Numbered from the stretch's first letter, positions 43,570 through 51,612 are shown. The stretch is DNA of 64,000 nt from Pararhizobium arenae (GCF_001931685.1 NZ_MOOY01000005.1:427639-491638), one strand, 5' to 3'. A program made the numbers and translations. Notes: generated from the sequence alone by a model not told the origin.

Positions 43570-45765
43570 ATGGCGCGACAGGCGCGAAAAGGTGTTGCAT
43601 TGAGTTCGGACCTGACATCGTTTTCACGGGACCAGCTGGAGGAGGAAGTGCGGCGTCTTCGCGCGCAGCAGCGGCCTGCGACGTCCCCCGCGCGACTTTC
43701 GACGCTCGATACCCTCAATGCGGAAGATGCCCTGTTGCAGGTCGAGGCGCGCTATCGCGTGTTGTTCGAGGCAATCGACGATGGATTTTGCATCATCGAG
43801 TTTATTGACGGCCCGCATGGTCCGCTCAGCGATTACGTGCATATCGAGGCCAATTCCGGTTACGAGCGCCACACCGGCATCGCCAATATCATCGGCAAGA
43901 CCCTGCGTCAGATCGAGCCCGACGGCGCGGAGGATTGGCTGAAGCTCTATGGCGGCGTGCTTAGCAGCGGTCGGCCCATCCGTTTCGAGCAGCATTTCAT
44001 CGCGGTCGGACGATATATCGAGGTTTCGGCGGCGCGCATGGAGCCGGCCAGCCTGTGTCAGGTGTCTGTTCTGTTTCGCGACATCACAGCGCGGCGCGAG
44101 GCGGAAGCTGCGCTCAGGGTTAGTGAGTCGAACGCGCGCGAGAACGTCCAGCGCGTCCAGCTGGCGCTGGCGGCAGGCGCCATCATCGGAACGTGGATCT
44201 GGGATGTGCCGGCCAACCGCTTTGCCGTTGACGAGGCTTTCGCAAAGGCTTTCGGTCTCGACCCCGAGCTTGGCCGCATAGGTCTGAGCATCGAGCAGGT
44301 CACGCAGACGGTGCATCCCGATGACAGGGGAGGGCTGCTGGCTGCCATGAACGCGGCGCTTCGGCGCGGTGGGCCCTACGCCCATCAATATCGTACCCGC
44401 CGCGCGGACGGAAAATACTACTGGCTGGAAGCCAACGGTCGCGTCGAGCTTGCACCGGACGGCACGGCGCTCAGCTTTCCCGGCGTCCTCCTCGACATCG
44501 AGGCGCGGCGCACGGCGGAAGACGAGCGCGATCGGGCGACGGCGGCTCTTCGGGCGCTAAACGAAACGCTTGAGCAGCGGGTGGCCGAGCGCACGGCCGA
44601 ACTGATGCGCGCGGAGGAACAACTGCGCCACTCCCAGAAAATGGAGGCGGTCGGCCAGATGACCGGCGGCCTCGCCCATGATTTCAACAACCTGCTTGCC
44701 GGCATTTCCGGCTCGATGGAGCTGATGCAGACCCGGCTGGCGCAGGGCCGCATCAGCGAACTCGAGCGGTTCGTCACCGGCGCGCAAGGGGCGGTGAAGC
44801 GCGCGGCGGGCTTGACGCAGCGCCTGCTTGCTTTTTCCCGCCGACAGACGCTCGACCCGAAGCCGACGATCCTCAACCGGCTGGTATCGGACATGCAGGA
44901 TCTGATCACCCGCAGCGTCGGCCCGACCATCGAGGTCGAGACCGCGCTGGCCGGCGGCCTCTGGACCACCTTTGTCGATATCGGCCAGCTGGAAAACGCG
45001 TTGCTCAATCTCTGCATCAACGCCCGCGATGCCATGCCCCATGGCGGCAAGCTGACGATCGAGACCGGCAATCGCTGGATGGACGAGAGGGCGGCGCAAC
45101 AGCGGGGCCTGACGCCCGGGCAATATGTATCGCTCTGCGTCAGCGATACCGGCACCGGCATGTCGCCCGAAATCGTCGAGCGGGCCTTCGATCCCTTCTT
45201 CACCACCAAGCCGACGGGGCAGGGCACGGGGCTCGGGCTTTCGATGGTGCATGGTTTTGCCGGGCAGTCCGGTGGCTCGGTTCGCATCTATTCGGAACTC
45301 GGCAAGGGGACGATGATCTGCATCTACCTGCCGCGCCATCTCGGCGAGGCCGAGGTCGATGACGATATCGTTGAAGTGGCAGCGCCGCGTGCTTCGGGAA
45401 GCGAGACCATTCTTGTGGTCGACGACGAGCCGCTGGTGCGGATGGTCGCGGTCGAGATCCTGGAGGAGCTGGGCTATCACATCCTGGAGGCGGACGACGG
45501 CCCGAGCGCCATGCGTATCTTGAACTCCGGGCAGCCGATCGATCTTCTCGTCACCGATGTCGGGCTTCCGGGCGGCATGAACGGCCGGCAGCTGGCCGAT
45601 GCCGTTCGCATCCGGCGGCCCGATCTCAGGGTGCTGTTCGTGACCGGGTATGCGGAAAATGCGGTGCTGAACCATGGCCACCTCGACCATGGCATGCATG
45701 TCATGACGAAGCCGTTTCTGGCAGATGCCTTTGCCCGGCGGGTGCGGGAACTGCTGACGAAATAG
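43570..45765 (+). CDS. Soluble PAS-domain hybrid histidine kinase
   Basis: A 731-residue sensor kinase without transmembrane segments. Domains are: a PAS domain at about 60-180 (RYRVLFEAIDDGFCIIEF), a second PAS/PAC at about 185-305 (GTWIWDVPANRFAVDEAF), a coiled coil at about 310-350, a HisKA domain with His370 in GGLAHDFNNLLAG, an HATPase (NLCINARDAM, DTGTGMS, GTGLGLSMVHG), and a receiver with Asp663 in LLVTDVGLPGG. It resembles stress- or light-type hybrid kinases of rhizobia. There is no downstream regulator, so the phosphorelay partner is elsewhere. The stop is 2 bp from the next convergent gene. Confidence 0.9.
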   Translation: MARQARKGVALSSDLTSFSRDQLEEEVRRLRAQQRPATSPARLSTLDTLNAEDALLQVEARYRVLFEAIDDGFCIIEFIDGPHGPLSDYVHIEANSGYERHTGIANIIGKTLRQIEPDGAEDWLKLYGGVLSSGRPIRFEQHFIAVGRYIEVSAARMEPASLCQVSVLFRDITARREAEAALRVSESNARENVQRVQLALAAGAIIGTWIWDVPANRFAVDEAFAKAFGLDPELGRIGLSIEQVTQTVHPDDRGGLLAAMNAALRRGGPYAHQYRTRRADGKYYWLEANGRVELAPDGTALSFPGVLLDIEARRTAEDERDRATAALRALNETLEQRVAERTAELMRAEEQLRHSQKMEAVGQMTGGLAHDFNNLLAGISGSMELMQTRLAQGRISELERFVTGAQGAVKRAAGLTQRLLAFSRRQTLDPKPTILNRLVSDMQDLITRSVGPTIEVETALAGGLWTTFVDIGQLENALLNLCINARDAMPHGGKLTIETGNRWMDERAAQQRGLTPGQYVSLCVSDTGTGMSPEIVERAFDPFFTTKPTGQGTGLGLSMVHGFAGQSGGSVRIYSELGKGTMICIYLPRHLGEAEVDDDIVEVAAPRASGSETILVVDDEPLVRMVAVEILEELGYHILEADDGPSAMRILNSGQPIDLLVTDVGLPGGMNGRQLADAVRIRRPDLRVLFVTGYAENAVLNHGHLDHGMHVMTKPFLADAFARRVRELLTK

Positions 45766-45767
45766 GG

Positions 45768-45983
45768 CTACCAGTTGCCGGGATCGGCGGTGTGGTCGAT
45801 GGCGGCGAAATCGGCGGCCTTTTCCAGATCGAGCGTCAACGTCTCGGTCTTGCCGCTTTCATCCGTGACGGCATAGCGCAGCGGTGGCGGCCCCTTCAGG
45901 AGCGCCTGGTACATCAGGAGAGCGGCTTCTTCGGCGCTGTCGGCCTGGATGTCCTGCGACGTGGTTACGGTGAATGTGTGCAT
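45768..45983 (-). CDS. Hypothetical small protein
   Basis: A 71-residue acidic protein starting MHTFTVTTSQDIQADSAEEAALLMYQALLKG, with alternating strands and a helix; the sequence suggests a single small alpha/beta domain. I do not recognise a family. It is 2 bp from the end of the hybrid kinase on the opposite strand, with a GGAGG-like ribosome site before its ATG. It lies downstream of the ArsR gene on the same strand. Confidence 0.6.
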   Translation of the reverse strand: MHTFTVTTSQDIQADSAEEAALLMYQALLKGPPPLRYAVTDESGKTETLTLDLEKAADFAAIDHTADPGNW

Positions 45984-46047
45984 GGGGCCTCCCCGGTTTG
46001 GTGCGATGGCATGACTATGGGCCGATCGATCGGCGGGAGCAATCCGG

Positions 46048-46371
46048 TCAGTCGCCCATGTCCATCTGCATGCGGCCGATGAGATCCACCGCATGGGCGG
46101 CGTAGGCGCCGATCCAGCGGTCGTGGATGTGCTTGATCGGCATCGGGTTCAGGTGGTTCCAGCGCTCGCGGCCCTCACGGCGGATGATGATCAGGTCGCT
46201 GTCTTCCAGAACCTTCAGGTGCTGCATCACCGTGCAGCGGTCGAGCACGGGGAAGGCCTCGCAGAGCTGGCCGGTGGTCTGCGGCTGATCCTTCAGGCAA
46301 TCCAGCAAATCGCGGCGGGTGGCATTCGCCAAAGCCTTGAAAATCTTGTCGTTATCGATTCGCGTTGACAT
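46048..46371 (-). CDS. ArsR-family transcriptional repressor
   Basis: A 107-residue winged-helix repressor. The HTH is IFKALANATRRDLLDCLKDQPQTTGQLCEAFPVLDRCTVMQHLKVLEDSDLI. No metal-binding cysteine box of SmtB/ArsR type is seen, so it is more like the SRPBCC-partnered repressors. It is divergent from an AHSA1/SRPBCC gene, and a palindrome overlaps its start codon, fitting autorepression. Confidence 0.9.
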   Translation of the reverse strand: MSTRIDNDKIFKALANATRRDLLDCLKDQPQTTGQLCEAFPVLDRCTVMQHLKVLEDSDLIIIRREGRERWNHLNPMPIKHIHDRWIGAYAAHAVDLIGRMQMDMGD

Positions 46372-46389
46372 GTTATATTTTTATAACAT
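46370..46389. promoter_or_regulatory. ArsR operator overlapping the repressor start codon
   Basis: ATGTTATA-TTTT-TATAACAT is a perfect palindrome that includes the ArsR start codon region (46369-46371) and lies 27 bp from the SRPBCC start, so one bound dimer could block both genes. Confidence 0.65.
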
Positions 46390-46416
46390 AATGGCGACAG
46401 GAGCAAGGAGGAAGAG

Positions 46417-46878
46417 ATGATGGAACTGAAATTCAGGGTATCCGGCCGCATCGCAAAACCCGTGGCCGAGGTGTTCGAGGCGGTGGTCGATCCGGCGAAA
46501 CTGTCGCGCTATTTCACCACCGGCGGTGCCAAGGGGAGGATGGAAACGGGGGCCACCGTGATGTGGTCGTTTCATGATTTCCCGGGCGAATTTCCGGTGC
46601 GGATCGTCGATGTCGTTCAAAACGAGAAGGTCGTCTTTCAGTGGGAGGCGAACGAAGGGCCAGAGGCCGGTCCGCCCTACGATACGACGGTCACGATGCA
46701 ATTCGAGCCGCTGGAGGACGGGCGAACGCTCGTGACCATCGCCGAGGAGGGCTGGCGCGAGACGCCGGCGGGCCTGAAGGCGTCCTACGGAAATTGCGAA
46801 GGCTGGATGCAGGCGCTCTGCGCGATGAAGGCCTGGCTGGAACACGGCATCAACCTGCGCGAAGGCATGTTCAAATAG
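46417..46878 (+). CDS. SRPBCC (AHSA1-like) domain protein
   Basis: A 153-residue protein starting MMELKFRVSGRIAKPVAEVFEAVVDPAKLSRYFTTGG, the AHSA1-type START fold with a hydrophobic ligand pocket (WSFHDFPGEFPVRIVDVV, TLVTIAEEGW). Such genes are often paired with ArsR repressors; the ligand is unknown. It is divergent from the ArsR gene at a shared palindrome. Confidence 0.9.
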   Translation: MMELKFRVSGRIAKPVAEVFEAVVDPAKLSRYFTTGGAKGRMETGATVMWSFHDFPGEFPVRIVDVVQNEKVVFQWEANEGPEAGPPYDTTVTMQFEPLEDGRTLVTIAEEGWRETPAGLKASYGNCEGWMQALCAMKAWLEHGINLREGMFK

Positions 46879-46925
46879 GTGGGCGAGGGGCCTCCCGTGA
46901 CGGAGGCCCTTCGCGCCATGCCCGA

Positions 46926-47336
46926 TCAGGCCGCCTGCCGGGCTGTTTCGGGAATGCGGGCGATGACCTTGATTTCGAAATCGAAGCCGGCCAGCCAGTT
47001 GACGCCGATTGCCGTCCAGCTCGGATAGGGAGCTTCCGGGAAAATCCGGTCCTTGACCGCCAGGACGGTTTCGAACTGCTTTTCCGGATCGGTGTGGAAG
47101 GTGGTGACGTCGATGATATCGTCGAAGGTGGCGCCTGCGGCTTTCAGCGTGGCTTCCAGATTGTCGAAGGCGCGCTGGACCTGGGCGGCGAAGTCAGGCT
47201 CCGGAGAGCCGTCTTCGCGGCTGCCGACCTGGCCGGAAACGAACAGCAGCTCGCCGGACTGGACGGCTGCGGAATACCGGTGGACGTCATAAAGGGCGTG
47301 GCGGCCGGCGGGGAAGATGGCTTTGCGTTTGCTCAT
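46926..47336 (-). CDS. RidA-family deaminase
   Basis: A 136-residue YjgF/RidA protein that hydrolyses reactive enamines/imines. It has LFVSGQVGSREDG, NLEATLKAAGATFDDIIDVTTFHTD and PSWTAIGVNWLAGFDFEIKVIA. The catalytic arginine usually found in the last strand segment (xxxRVEI) is replaced here (FEIKVIAR), so it belongs to a Rid subgroup other than RidA itself. It is divergent from a TetR gene, sharing three operator-like boxes. Confidence 0.85.
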   Translation of the reverse strand: MSKRKAIFPAGRHALYDVHRYSAAVQSGELLFVSGQVGSREDGSPEPDFAAQVQRAFDNLEATLKAAGATFDDIIDVTTFHTDPEKQFETVLAVKDRIFPEAPYPSWTAIGVNWLAGFDFEIKVIARIPETARQAA

Positions 47337-47397
47337 GGTTGTCTGCCTTTGCAGGTTGCGCGGCCCCTGCTCTTCACAAAAGGCCGCATTGTTTGAT

Positions 47398-47460
47398 ATA
47401 CGGTTCGTATGTAAAATAAGTCACATACGGTACGTATGTCAATACGTATACGTCGCGTAT
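47398..47460. promoter_or_regulatory. Three operator-like boxes between RidA and TetR genes
   Basis: The half-site pair ATACG-N3-CGTAT occurs three times: 47398-47410 (centre GTT), 47425-47437 (centre GTA; CATACG/CGTATG) and 47448-47460 (centre TCG). Centres are 27 and 23 bp apart. The last box touches the TetR start codon. The pattern suggests cooperative binding of TetR dimers controlling both genes. Confidence 0.75.
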
Positions 47461-48070
47461 GTCAAAATTCGAGGGTCGCATGGCGAGAAGCCGTATCGAG
47501 ACAATGGAGGAAAACCGGGCAAAACTGATCGCCGCGGCCCGGAAAGCCTTTGCGGAAAAAGGGTTTGCCGGCGCTTCCATGGATGAGCTGACGGCGGAGG
47601 CCGGACTGACGCGCGGCGCGCTCTATCATAATTTCGGCGACAAGAAGGGCCTGCTGGCCGCCGTGGTCAAACAGATCGACGATGAAATGGCGGGGCGGGC
47701 GCGCGATATCGCCGCCGGCTCGGTGGATGAATGGCAGGCGCTGCTGGCCGAGGGCGCGGCCTATATCGAGATGGCGCTCGATCCCGAGGTCCAGCGTATC
47801 GTGCTGCTCGACGGGCCGGCGGTGTTGGGCGATCCGTCGCAATGGCCGAGCCAGAACAGCTGTCTTGTGCTGACCCAGCAGGCGGTGGAACGGCTCTTGG
47901 CGCAAGGGGTCCTGAAGCCTCTGGATGCGGAAGCCGCGGCCCGGCTGGTGAGCGGGGCCGCGCTCAATGCCGCGCTGTGGGTGGCGGCGAGCGACGAGCC
48001 GCAAACCGTTTTGCCGAAGGCGATCGCGGCCTTTCAGGCGATGGCCGAGGGCCTGCTGGCGAAGTCTTAA
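47459..48070 (+). CDS. TetR-family transcriptional regulator
   Basis: A 203-residue repressor. The HTH is NRAKLIAAARKAFAEKGFAGASMDELTAEAGLTRGALYHNFGDKKGLLAAVV, and the rest is the ligand-binding helical domain with an internal ERLLAQGVLKPL area. The start at 47459 is 2 bp inside a palindromic box. It is divergent from the RidA gene and should control it. Confidence 0.93.
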   Translation: MSKFEGRMARSRIETMEENRAKLIAAARKAFAEKGFAGASMDELTAEAGLTRGALYHNFGDKKGLLAAVVKQIDDEMAGRARDIAAGSVDEWQALLAEGAAYIEMALDPEVQRIVLLDGPAVLGDPSQWPSQNSCLVLTQQAVERLLAQGVLKPLDAEAAARLVSGAALNAALWVAASDEPQTVLPKAIAAFQAMAEGLLAKS

Positions 48071-48136
48071 GCGCTTTATCCTGCAGCCGGTTTCGTCAGC
48101 GGATGCGGTGCGTTTGGCCGGGATTGCATCCGTCAC

Positions 48137-48176
48137 AGTTCATCAATGTGTCATCCCCGCTTCATGGGTGTGTCAT
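48137..48176 (+). promoter_or_regulatory. Pho-box-like heptamer array upstream of GDPD
   Basis: Four heptamers repeat every 11 bp: AGTTCAT (48137), GTGTCAT (48148), GCTTCAT (48159) and GTGTCAT (48170). This 7-4-7-4-7 spacing matches PhoB sites (consensus near CTGTCAT), 41 bp before the GDPD start. Confidence 0.75.
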
Positions 48177-48216
48177 GCGAGTCGCCTATCCGCCTTGGCA
48201 TGTTTGATGGCCAGGG

Positions 48217-49257
48217 ATGTCGCTGATGCGCCGCATGCTCGCAATCGCCACCGTGTCGCTTTTCGCCCTGTGCGGGATCGCCACCCATGCTCTCACCGTC
48301 CAGGCTGCCGATACCAGCCGCGCCCGCCTGATCCTCGATCGCCTCAAGAACGCCAATCAGTGGCGCCAGCATGTGATGGTGGTGGCCCACCGCGCGGGGT
48401 GGAAGGAAAACGGCGTCATCGTGATGCCTGAAAACTCGCGTGCTTCGATCCATCACGCGATTGCGCTCGGTGCCGAGATGGTGGAACTGGATGTGCGCAA
48501 ATCCGCCGACGGCACGCTCGTCGTCATGCATGACAGCTGGCTTGACCGCACCACGACCTGCAAGGGCGAGGTGGACACCTATATGCTGGCCGAACTGCGC
48601 AAATGTCATCTCGTAACCGAAGGCTCACGCGCCGTCAGCGAGGAGGTCGTGCCGACGCTGACCGAGATGCTGGGTGTCGCCAAGGACCAGATCCTCGTCA
48701 ATATCGACAACAAGCTGGGGCCGGACATTTTGCCGGACGTGGCTGCTGAGGCGCGGGCCGTCGGCACCGCCCACCAGATCGTCATGAAGGAAAACCTCTG
48801 GAGCGCGAAACGTATCGAAGAGGCGCGGGCGGTCATGAACACGGTGGGCGACGATGTGATCTTCATGCCGATCATCGCCGATGACGCCATCGACAACGCC
48901 GCCTTCATGGGCCGCGCCACGGCCGCCTTTTCGGCCCCGGCGGCCGAGCTCATCAACTGGCGCAGGCAAGAGGGGCCGCTGACTGACAAGGGTGGGCCGC
49001 TCTTCAGCGCCAAGGCCCATGCGGCTGCGATCGCCGGCAACTGGCACATGTGGGCCAACACCTACCCGATCGTCAACCGCCCGCCCGGCATGCTCGCCGG
49101 CGGCCGTGGCGACGAACTCGCCATGCGCGACCCGGAGGAAAGCTACGGCTTCTGGATTGACCGCGGCGTGACCATTCTCCAGACCGACGAGCCGAAGGCG
49201 GCGATCCAGTGGCTGGAAGCGAACGGGTATCGCATACCGTATGATCTAATGAATTGA
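48217..49257 (+). CDS. Glycerophosphodiester phosphodiesterase, exported
   Basis: A 346-residue GDPD that hydrolyses glycerophosphodiesters to glycerol-3-phosphate. It has a signal peptide (MSLMRRMLAIATVSLFALCGI...VQAAD), the catalytic pair His/Glu in VVAHRAGWKENGV and MPENSRASIHHAIALGAEMVELDVRKSADGTLVVMHD, and the C-terminal GVTILQTDEP. It would act in the periplasm and scavenge phosphate. The Pho-box array upstream supports phosphate control. Confidence 0.92.
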   Translation: MSLMRRMLAIATVSLFALCGIATHALTVQAADTSRARLILDRLKNANQWRQHVMVVAHRAGWKENGVIVMPENSRASIHHAIALGAEMVELDVRKSADGTLVVMHDSWLDRTTTCKGEVDTYMLAELRKCHLVTEGSRAVSEEVVPTLTEMLGVAKDQILVNIDNKLGPDILPDVAAEARAVGTAHQIVMKENLWSAKRIEEARAVMNTVGDDVIFMPIIADDAIDNAAFMGRATAAFSAPAAELINWRRQEGPLTDKGGPLFSAKAHAAAIAGNWHMWANTYPIVNRPPGMLAGGRGDELAMRDPEESYGFWIDRGVTILQTDEPKAAIQWLEANGYRIPYDLMN

Positions 49258-49260
49258 GGG

Positions 49261-49550
49261 TCAGGTCAGCCAGGTTTCCGGGTCCCGCGGGCCGTAGACA
49301 ACGGCGGCGATGAAGATGCCGTAGGGCATCGGCTCGTAGATGATGATGTAGCGGCCCTCGATCAGGATATGGGCCGTCGGGCTGAGTTCCGGGCGGGGTG
49401 CGCCATTCCTGGGTGAGCTGCGGCCAGTTCCGCCTTATCCAGAAGGCGCCGTAAAAGAGCATCGGCAGCTTGTTCATTGTTTGGCGCGATGGCGCGCCAG
49501 ATGTCTCGCAAATCGTCCTCGGCGCGTGGGCTGAGGATATATTCAGCCAC
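49261..49550 (-). pseudogene. ParE-type toxin gene broken by a frameshift
   Basis: The minus strand from 49550 reads MAEYILSPRAEDDLRDIWRAIA then ...DKAELAAAHPGMAHP and hits an early stop at 49362. Changing frame at the C run near 49405-49415 restores a clear ParE end, RPELSPTAHILIEGRYIIIYE and AAVVYGPRDPETWLT with a stop at 49261. One base appears missing (or two added). The toxin is thus probably inactive, unless the assembly has an error. Its start overlaps the antitoxin stop by 8 bp. Confidence 0.8.
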
Positions 49551-49818
49551 GCGACCGCGCTTCTGCTTTCAGCTCCGCCAAAAGTTGATCGGCGCTGATA
49601 TGCCGGCCTTCGCCGCTGGCCATGCCTTCGTCATAGGCTTTTTTCAGGCGGGCCATTTCCAGCTGCCGGACTTCCTCGCGTTGCTCCCAGAGCCGCAGGG
49701 CATCGCGGACGATCTCGCTGTTTGAGGCATAGCCGCCATTTTCAACGGCGCTCTGCATCATCTCCGCCTGATGCGGAGTGAGTGATACTGTGAGGGTGCG
49801 CATGTTGGTGGTTTTCAT
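49543..49818 (-). CDS. ParD-type antitoxin
   Basis: A 91-residue ribbon-helix-helix antitoxin (MKTTNMRTLTVSLTPHQAEMMQSAVENGGYASNSEIVRDALRLWEQREE) with an acidic C-terminal part that would wrap the toxin. It should repress its own operon. The start at 49818 is chosen since a palindromic operator sits immediately upstream; a second ATG is at 49803. It is intact, while the toxin gene after it is frameshifted. Confidence 0.88.
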   Translation of the reverse strand: MKTTNMRTLTVSLTPHQAEMMQSAVENGGYASNSEIVRDALRLWEQREEVRQLEMARLKKAYDEGMASGEGRHISADQLLAELKAEARSRG

Positions 49819-49821
49819 CCG

Positions 49822-49834
49822 GTGGTAATACCAC
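49822..49834. promoter_or_regulatory. ParD operator candidate
   Basis: GTGGTA-A-TACCAC is a perfect 13-bp palindrome 3 bp before the antitoxin start, a common place for ParD binding and autorepression. Confidence 0.6.
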
Positions 49835-49951
49835 AACTAATAATTTCTAACAAATTTTGTTAGTTTGTCTCAGCTTGCCGGTAAGGCAGCGAAGCAGCAT
49901 AAGGTGTTGTTGAGAATGACCATATTAGGCCCGAACAGAGGAGTTCGGTTC

Positions 49952-50035
49952 ATGAAGAAGGTGTCTGACTGGCAATTATTGCTTTACGAGGGGAAAGTTA
50001 CCCCGAAATATGTTGAACAACTCTTGTTGGACTAG
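49952..50035 (+). CDS. Possible small protein of 27 residues
   Basis: The frame starts at ATG 49952 with AGAGGAG about 9 bp before it, giving MKKVSDWQLLLYEGKVTPKY and ends LLLD at TAG 50035. It is lower in GC than its surroundings and may be a remnant of a larger accessory gene. No family match is claimed. It lies in the 490-bp gap before lysC, the rest of which shows no clear gene. Confidence 0.3.
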   Translation: MKKVSDWQLLLYEGKVTPKYVEQLLLD

Positions 50036-50311
50036 GAGTAGCACGACAGAGCGACCCGATTTTAAGAACAACGGCCTGGTTGGTTCATCTCCATGCCTAA
50101 TTTGTACAACCGATTTTCGCGTATCAGGCGGGTTGCTGAGGCTTCTTTACCGACGAAGCTCAATCATTGTGTTTTAGCCCTTCCTTTACGTACCCATAAA
50201 TCCTTCCCCAACTCCTCCTCTTTCTCCCCGTTGCACCGCCGTCACAATTTCGCTAAGAGACCGCCATCGCAGGCGCGGGGGCTCGCGCGGCAATTCTACC
50301 GGTAGAGGCAT

Positions 50312-51565
50312 ATGGCACGCATCGTCATGAAATTCGGCGGAACTTCCGTCGCGGATATGGATCGCATTCGAAACGTTGCCCGCCATGTGAAACGTGAAGT
50401 CGATGCCGGTCACGAGGTCGCGGTCGTCGTTTCCGCCATGTCCGGCAAGACCAACGAACTGGTCTCTTGGACCCGCGATGCTTCCCCCATGCATGATGCG
50501 CGCGAATATGATGCCGTCGTTGCTTCCGGCGAGCAGGTGACGTCCGGGCTTCTGGCCATCGCGCTGCAGCACATCGGTATCAATGCCCGCTCCTGGCAGG
50601 GCTGGCAGATCCCGATCCGCACCGACAATGCGCATGGCGCGGCGCGTATTCTTGAAATCGACGGCACCGAGCTGATAAGGCGCTTTGGCGAGGGCCAGGT
50701 GGCTGTTATCGCCGGCTTCCAGGGCCTCGGACCGGATAATCGCATCGCGACGCTGGGCCGTGGCGGCTCGGATACGTCTGCGGTGGCGATTGCCGCCGCC
50801 GTGAAGGCCGATCGCTGCGATATCTATACCGACGTCGACGGCGTCTACACGACCGATCCGCGCATCGAGCCCAAGGCGCGTCGCCTGAAGAAGGTCGCGT
50901 TCGAGGAAATGCTGGAAATGGCATCACTCGGCGCCAAGGTTCTGCAGGTCCGCTCGGTCGAGCTTGCCATGGTTCACAAGGTTCGTACCTTCGTGCGCTC
51001 CAGTTTCGAAGACCCCGATGCACCGGGCATGGGCGATCTCCTGAATCCCCCCGGTACGCTGATTTGTGATGAGGATGAGATCGTGGAACAGGAAGTCGTA
51101 ACCGGCATCGCCTATGCCAAGGATGAAGCGCAGATTTCGCTGCGGCGTCTCGCCGACCGGCCGGGCGTCTCGGCTGCGATCTTCGGTCCGCTTGCCGAAG
51201 CGCATATCAATGTCGACATGATCGTCCAGAACATTTCCGAAGACGGCTCCAAGACCGACATGACCTTCACCGTGCCTTCGACCGACGTCGACAAGGCGAT
51301 GAAGGTGCTCTCCGATGCCAAGGACAAGATCGGCTACGATGTGATCCAGACCGAATCGGGCCTCGTGAAGGTCTCGGTCATCGGCATCGGCATGCGCAGC
51401 CATGCCGGCGTGGCGGCGTCCGCTTTCCGGGCACTTGCCGAAAAAGGCATCAACATCAAGGCGATCACCACCTCTGAAATCAAGATTTCGATCCTGATCG
51501 ACGGCGCTTATGCCGAATTGGCGGTTCGGACTTTGCATTCTGTCTACGGTCTCGATAAGAGTTGA
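50312..51565 (+). CDS. lysC: Aspartate kinase
   Basis: Aspartokinase starts the lysine, threonine and methionine routes by phosphorylating aspartate. The 417-residue protein has the KFGGTSVADMDRI start, TLGRGGSDTSAVAIAAAV, ASLGAKVLQVRSVELA, and two C-terminal ACT regulatory domains (ISLRRLADRPGVSAAIFG and VSVIGIGMRSHAGVAASAF). Feedback control by amino acids is known in the family. It is followed by ptsP 88 bp later. Confidence 0.97.
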   Translation: MARIVMKFGGTSVADMDRIRNVARHVKREVDAGHEVAVVVSAMSGKTNELVSWTRDASPMHDAREYDAVVASGEQVTSGLLAIALQHIGINARSWQGWQIPIRTDNAHGAARILEIDGTELIRRFGEGQVAVIAGFQGLGPDNRIATLGRGGSDTSAVAIAAAVKADRCDIYTDVDGVYTTDPRIEPKARRLKKVAFEEMLEMASLGAKVLQVRSVELAMVHKVRTFVRSSFEDPDAPGMGDLLNPPGTLICDEDEIVEQEVVTGIAYAKDEAQISLRRLADRPGVSAAIFGPLAEAHINVDMIVQNISEDGSKTDMTFTVPSTDVDKAMKVLSDAKDKIGYDVIQTESGLVKVSVIGIGMRSHAGVAASAFRALAEKGINIKAITTSEIKISILIDGAYAELAVRTLHSVYGLDKS

Positions 51566-51584
51566 TCGGACACGCTGCGAATGG

Positions 51585-51612
51585 CAGCGGCGATTGTTTG
51601 CGCCGCTGCCCG
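51585..51612 (+). terminator. Strong hairpin between lysC and ptsP
   Basis: GGCAGCGGCG and CGCCGCTGCC form a perfect 10-bp stem with an 8-base loop. There is no U-run, so it could be a Rho-type end, an attenuator or an RNA stability element between the two genes. Confidence 0.5.

Noticed and set aside
47398..47460. A CRISPR-like repeat array
   Set aside because: Units are short palindromes with overlapping spacing and lie between divergent regulator genes, fitting operators and not CRISPR.
49261..49550. Programmed frameshifting to produce the full ParE toxin
   Set aside because: There is only a simple C run and no slippery heptamer or downstream stem that I can see, so mutation or sequencing error is more likely.
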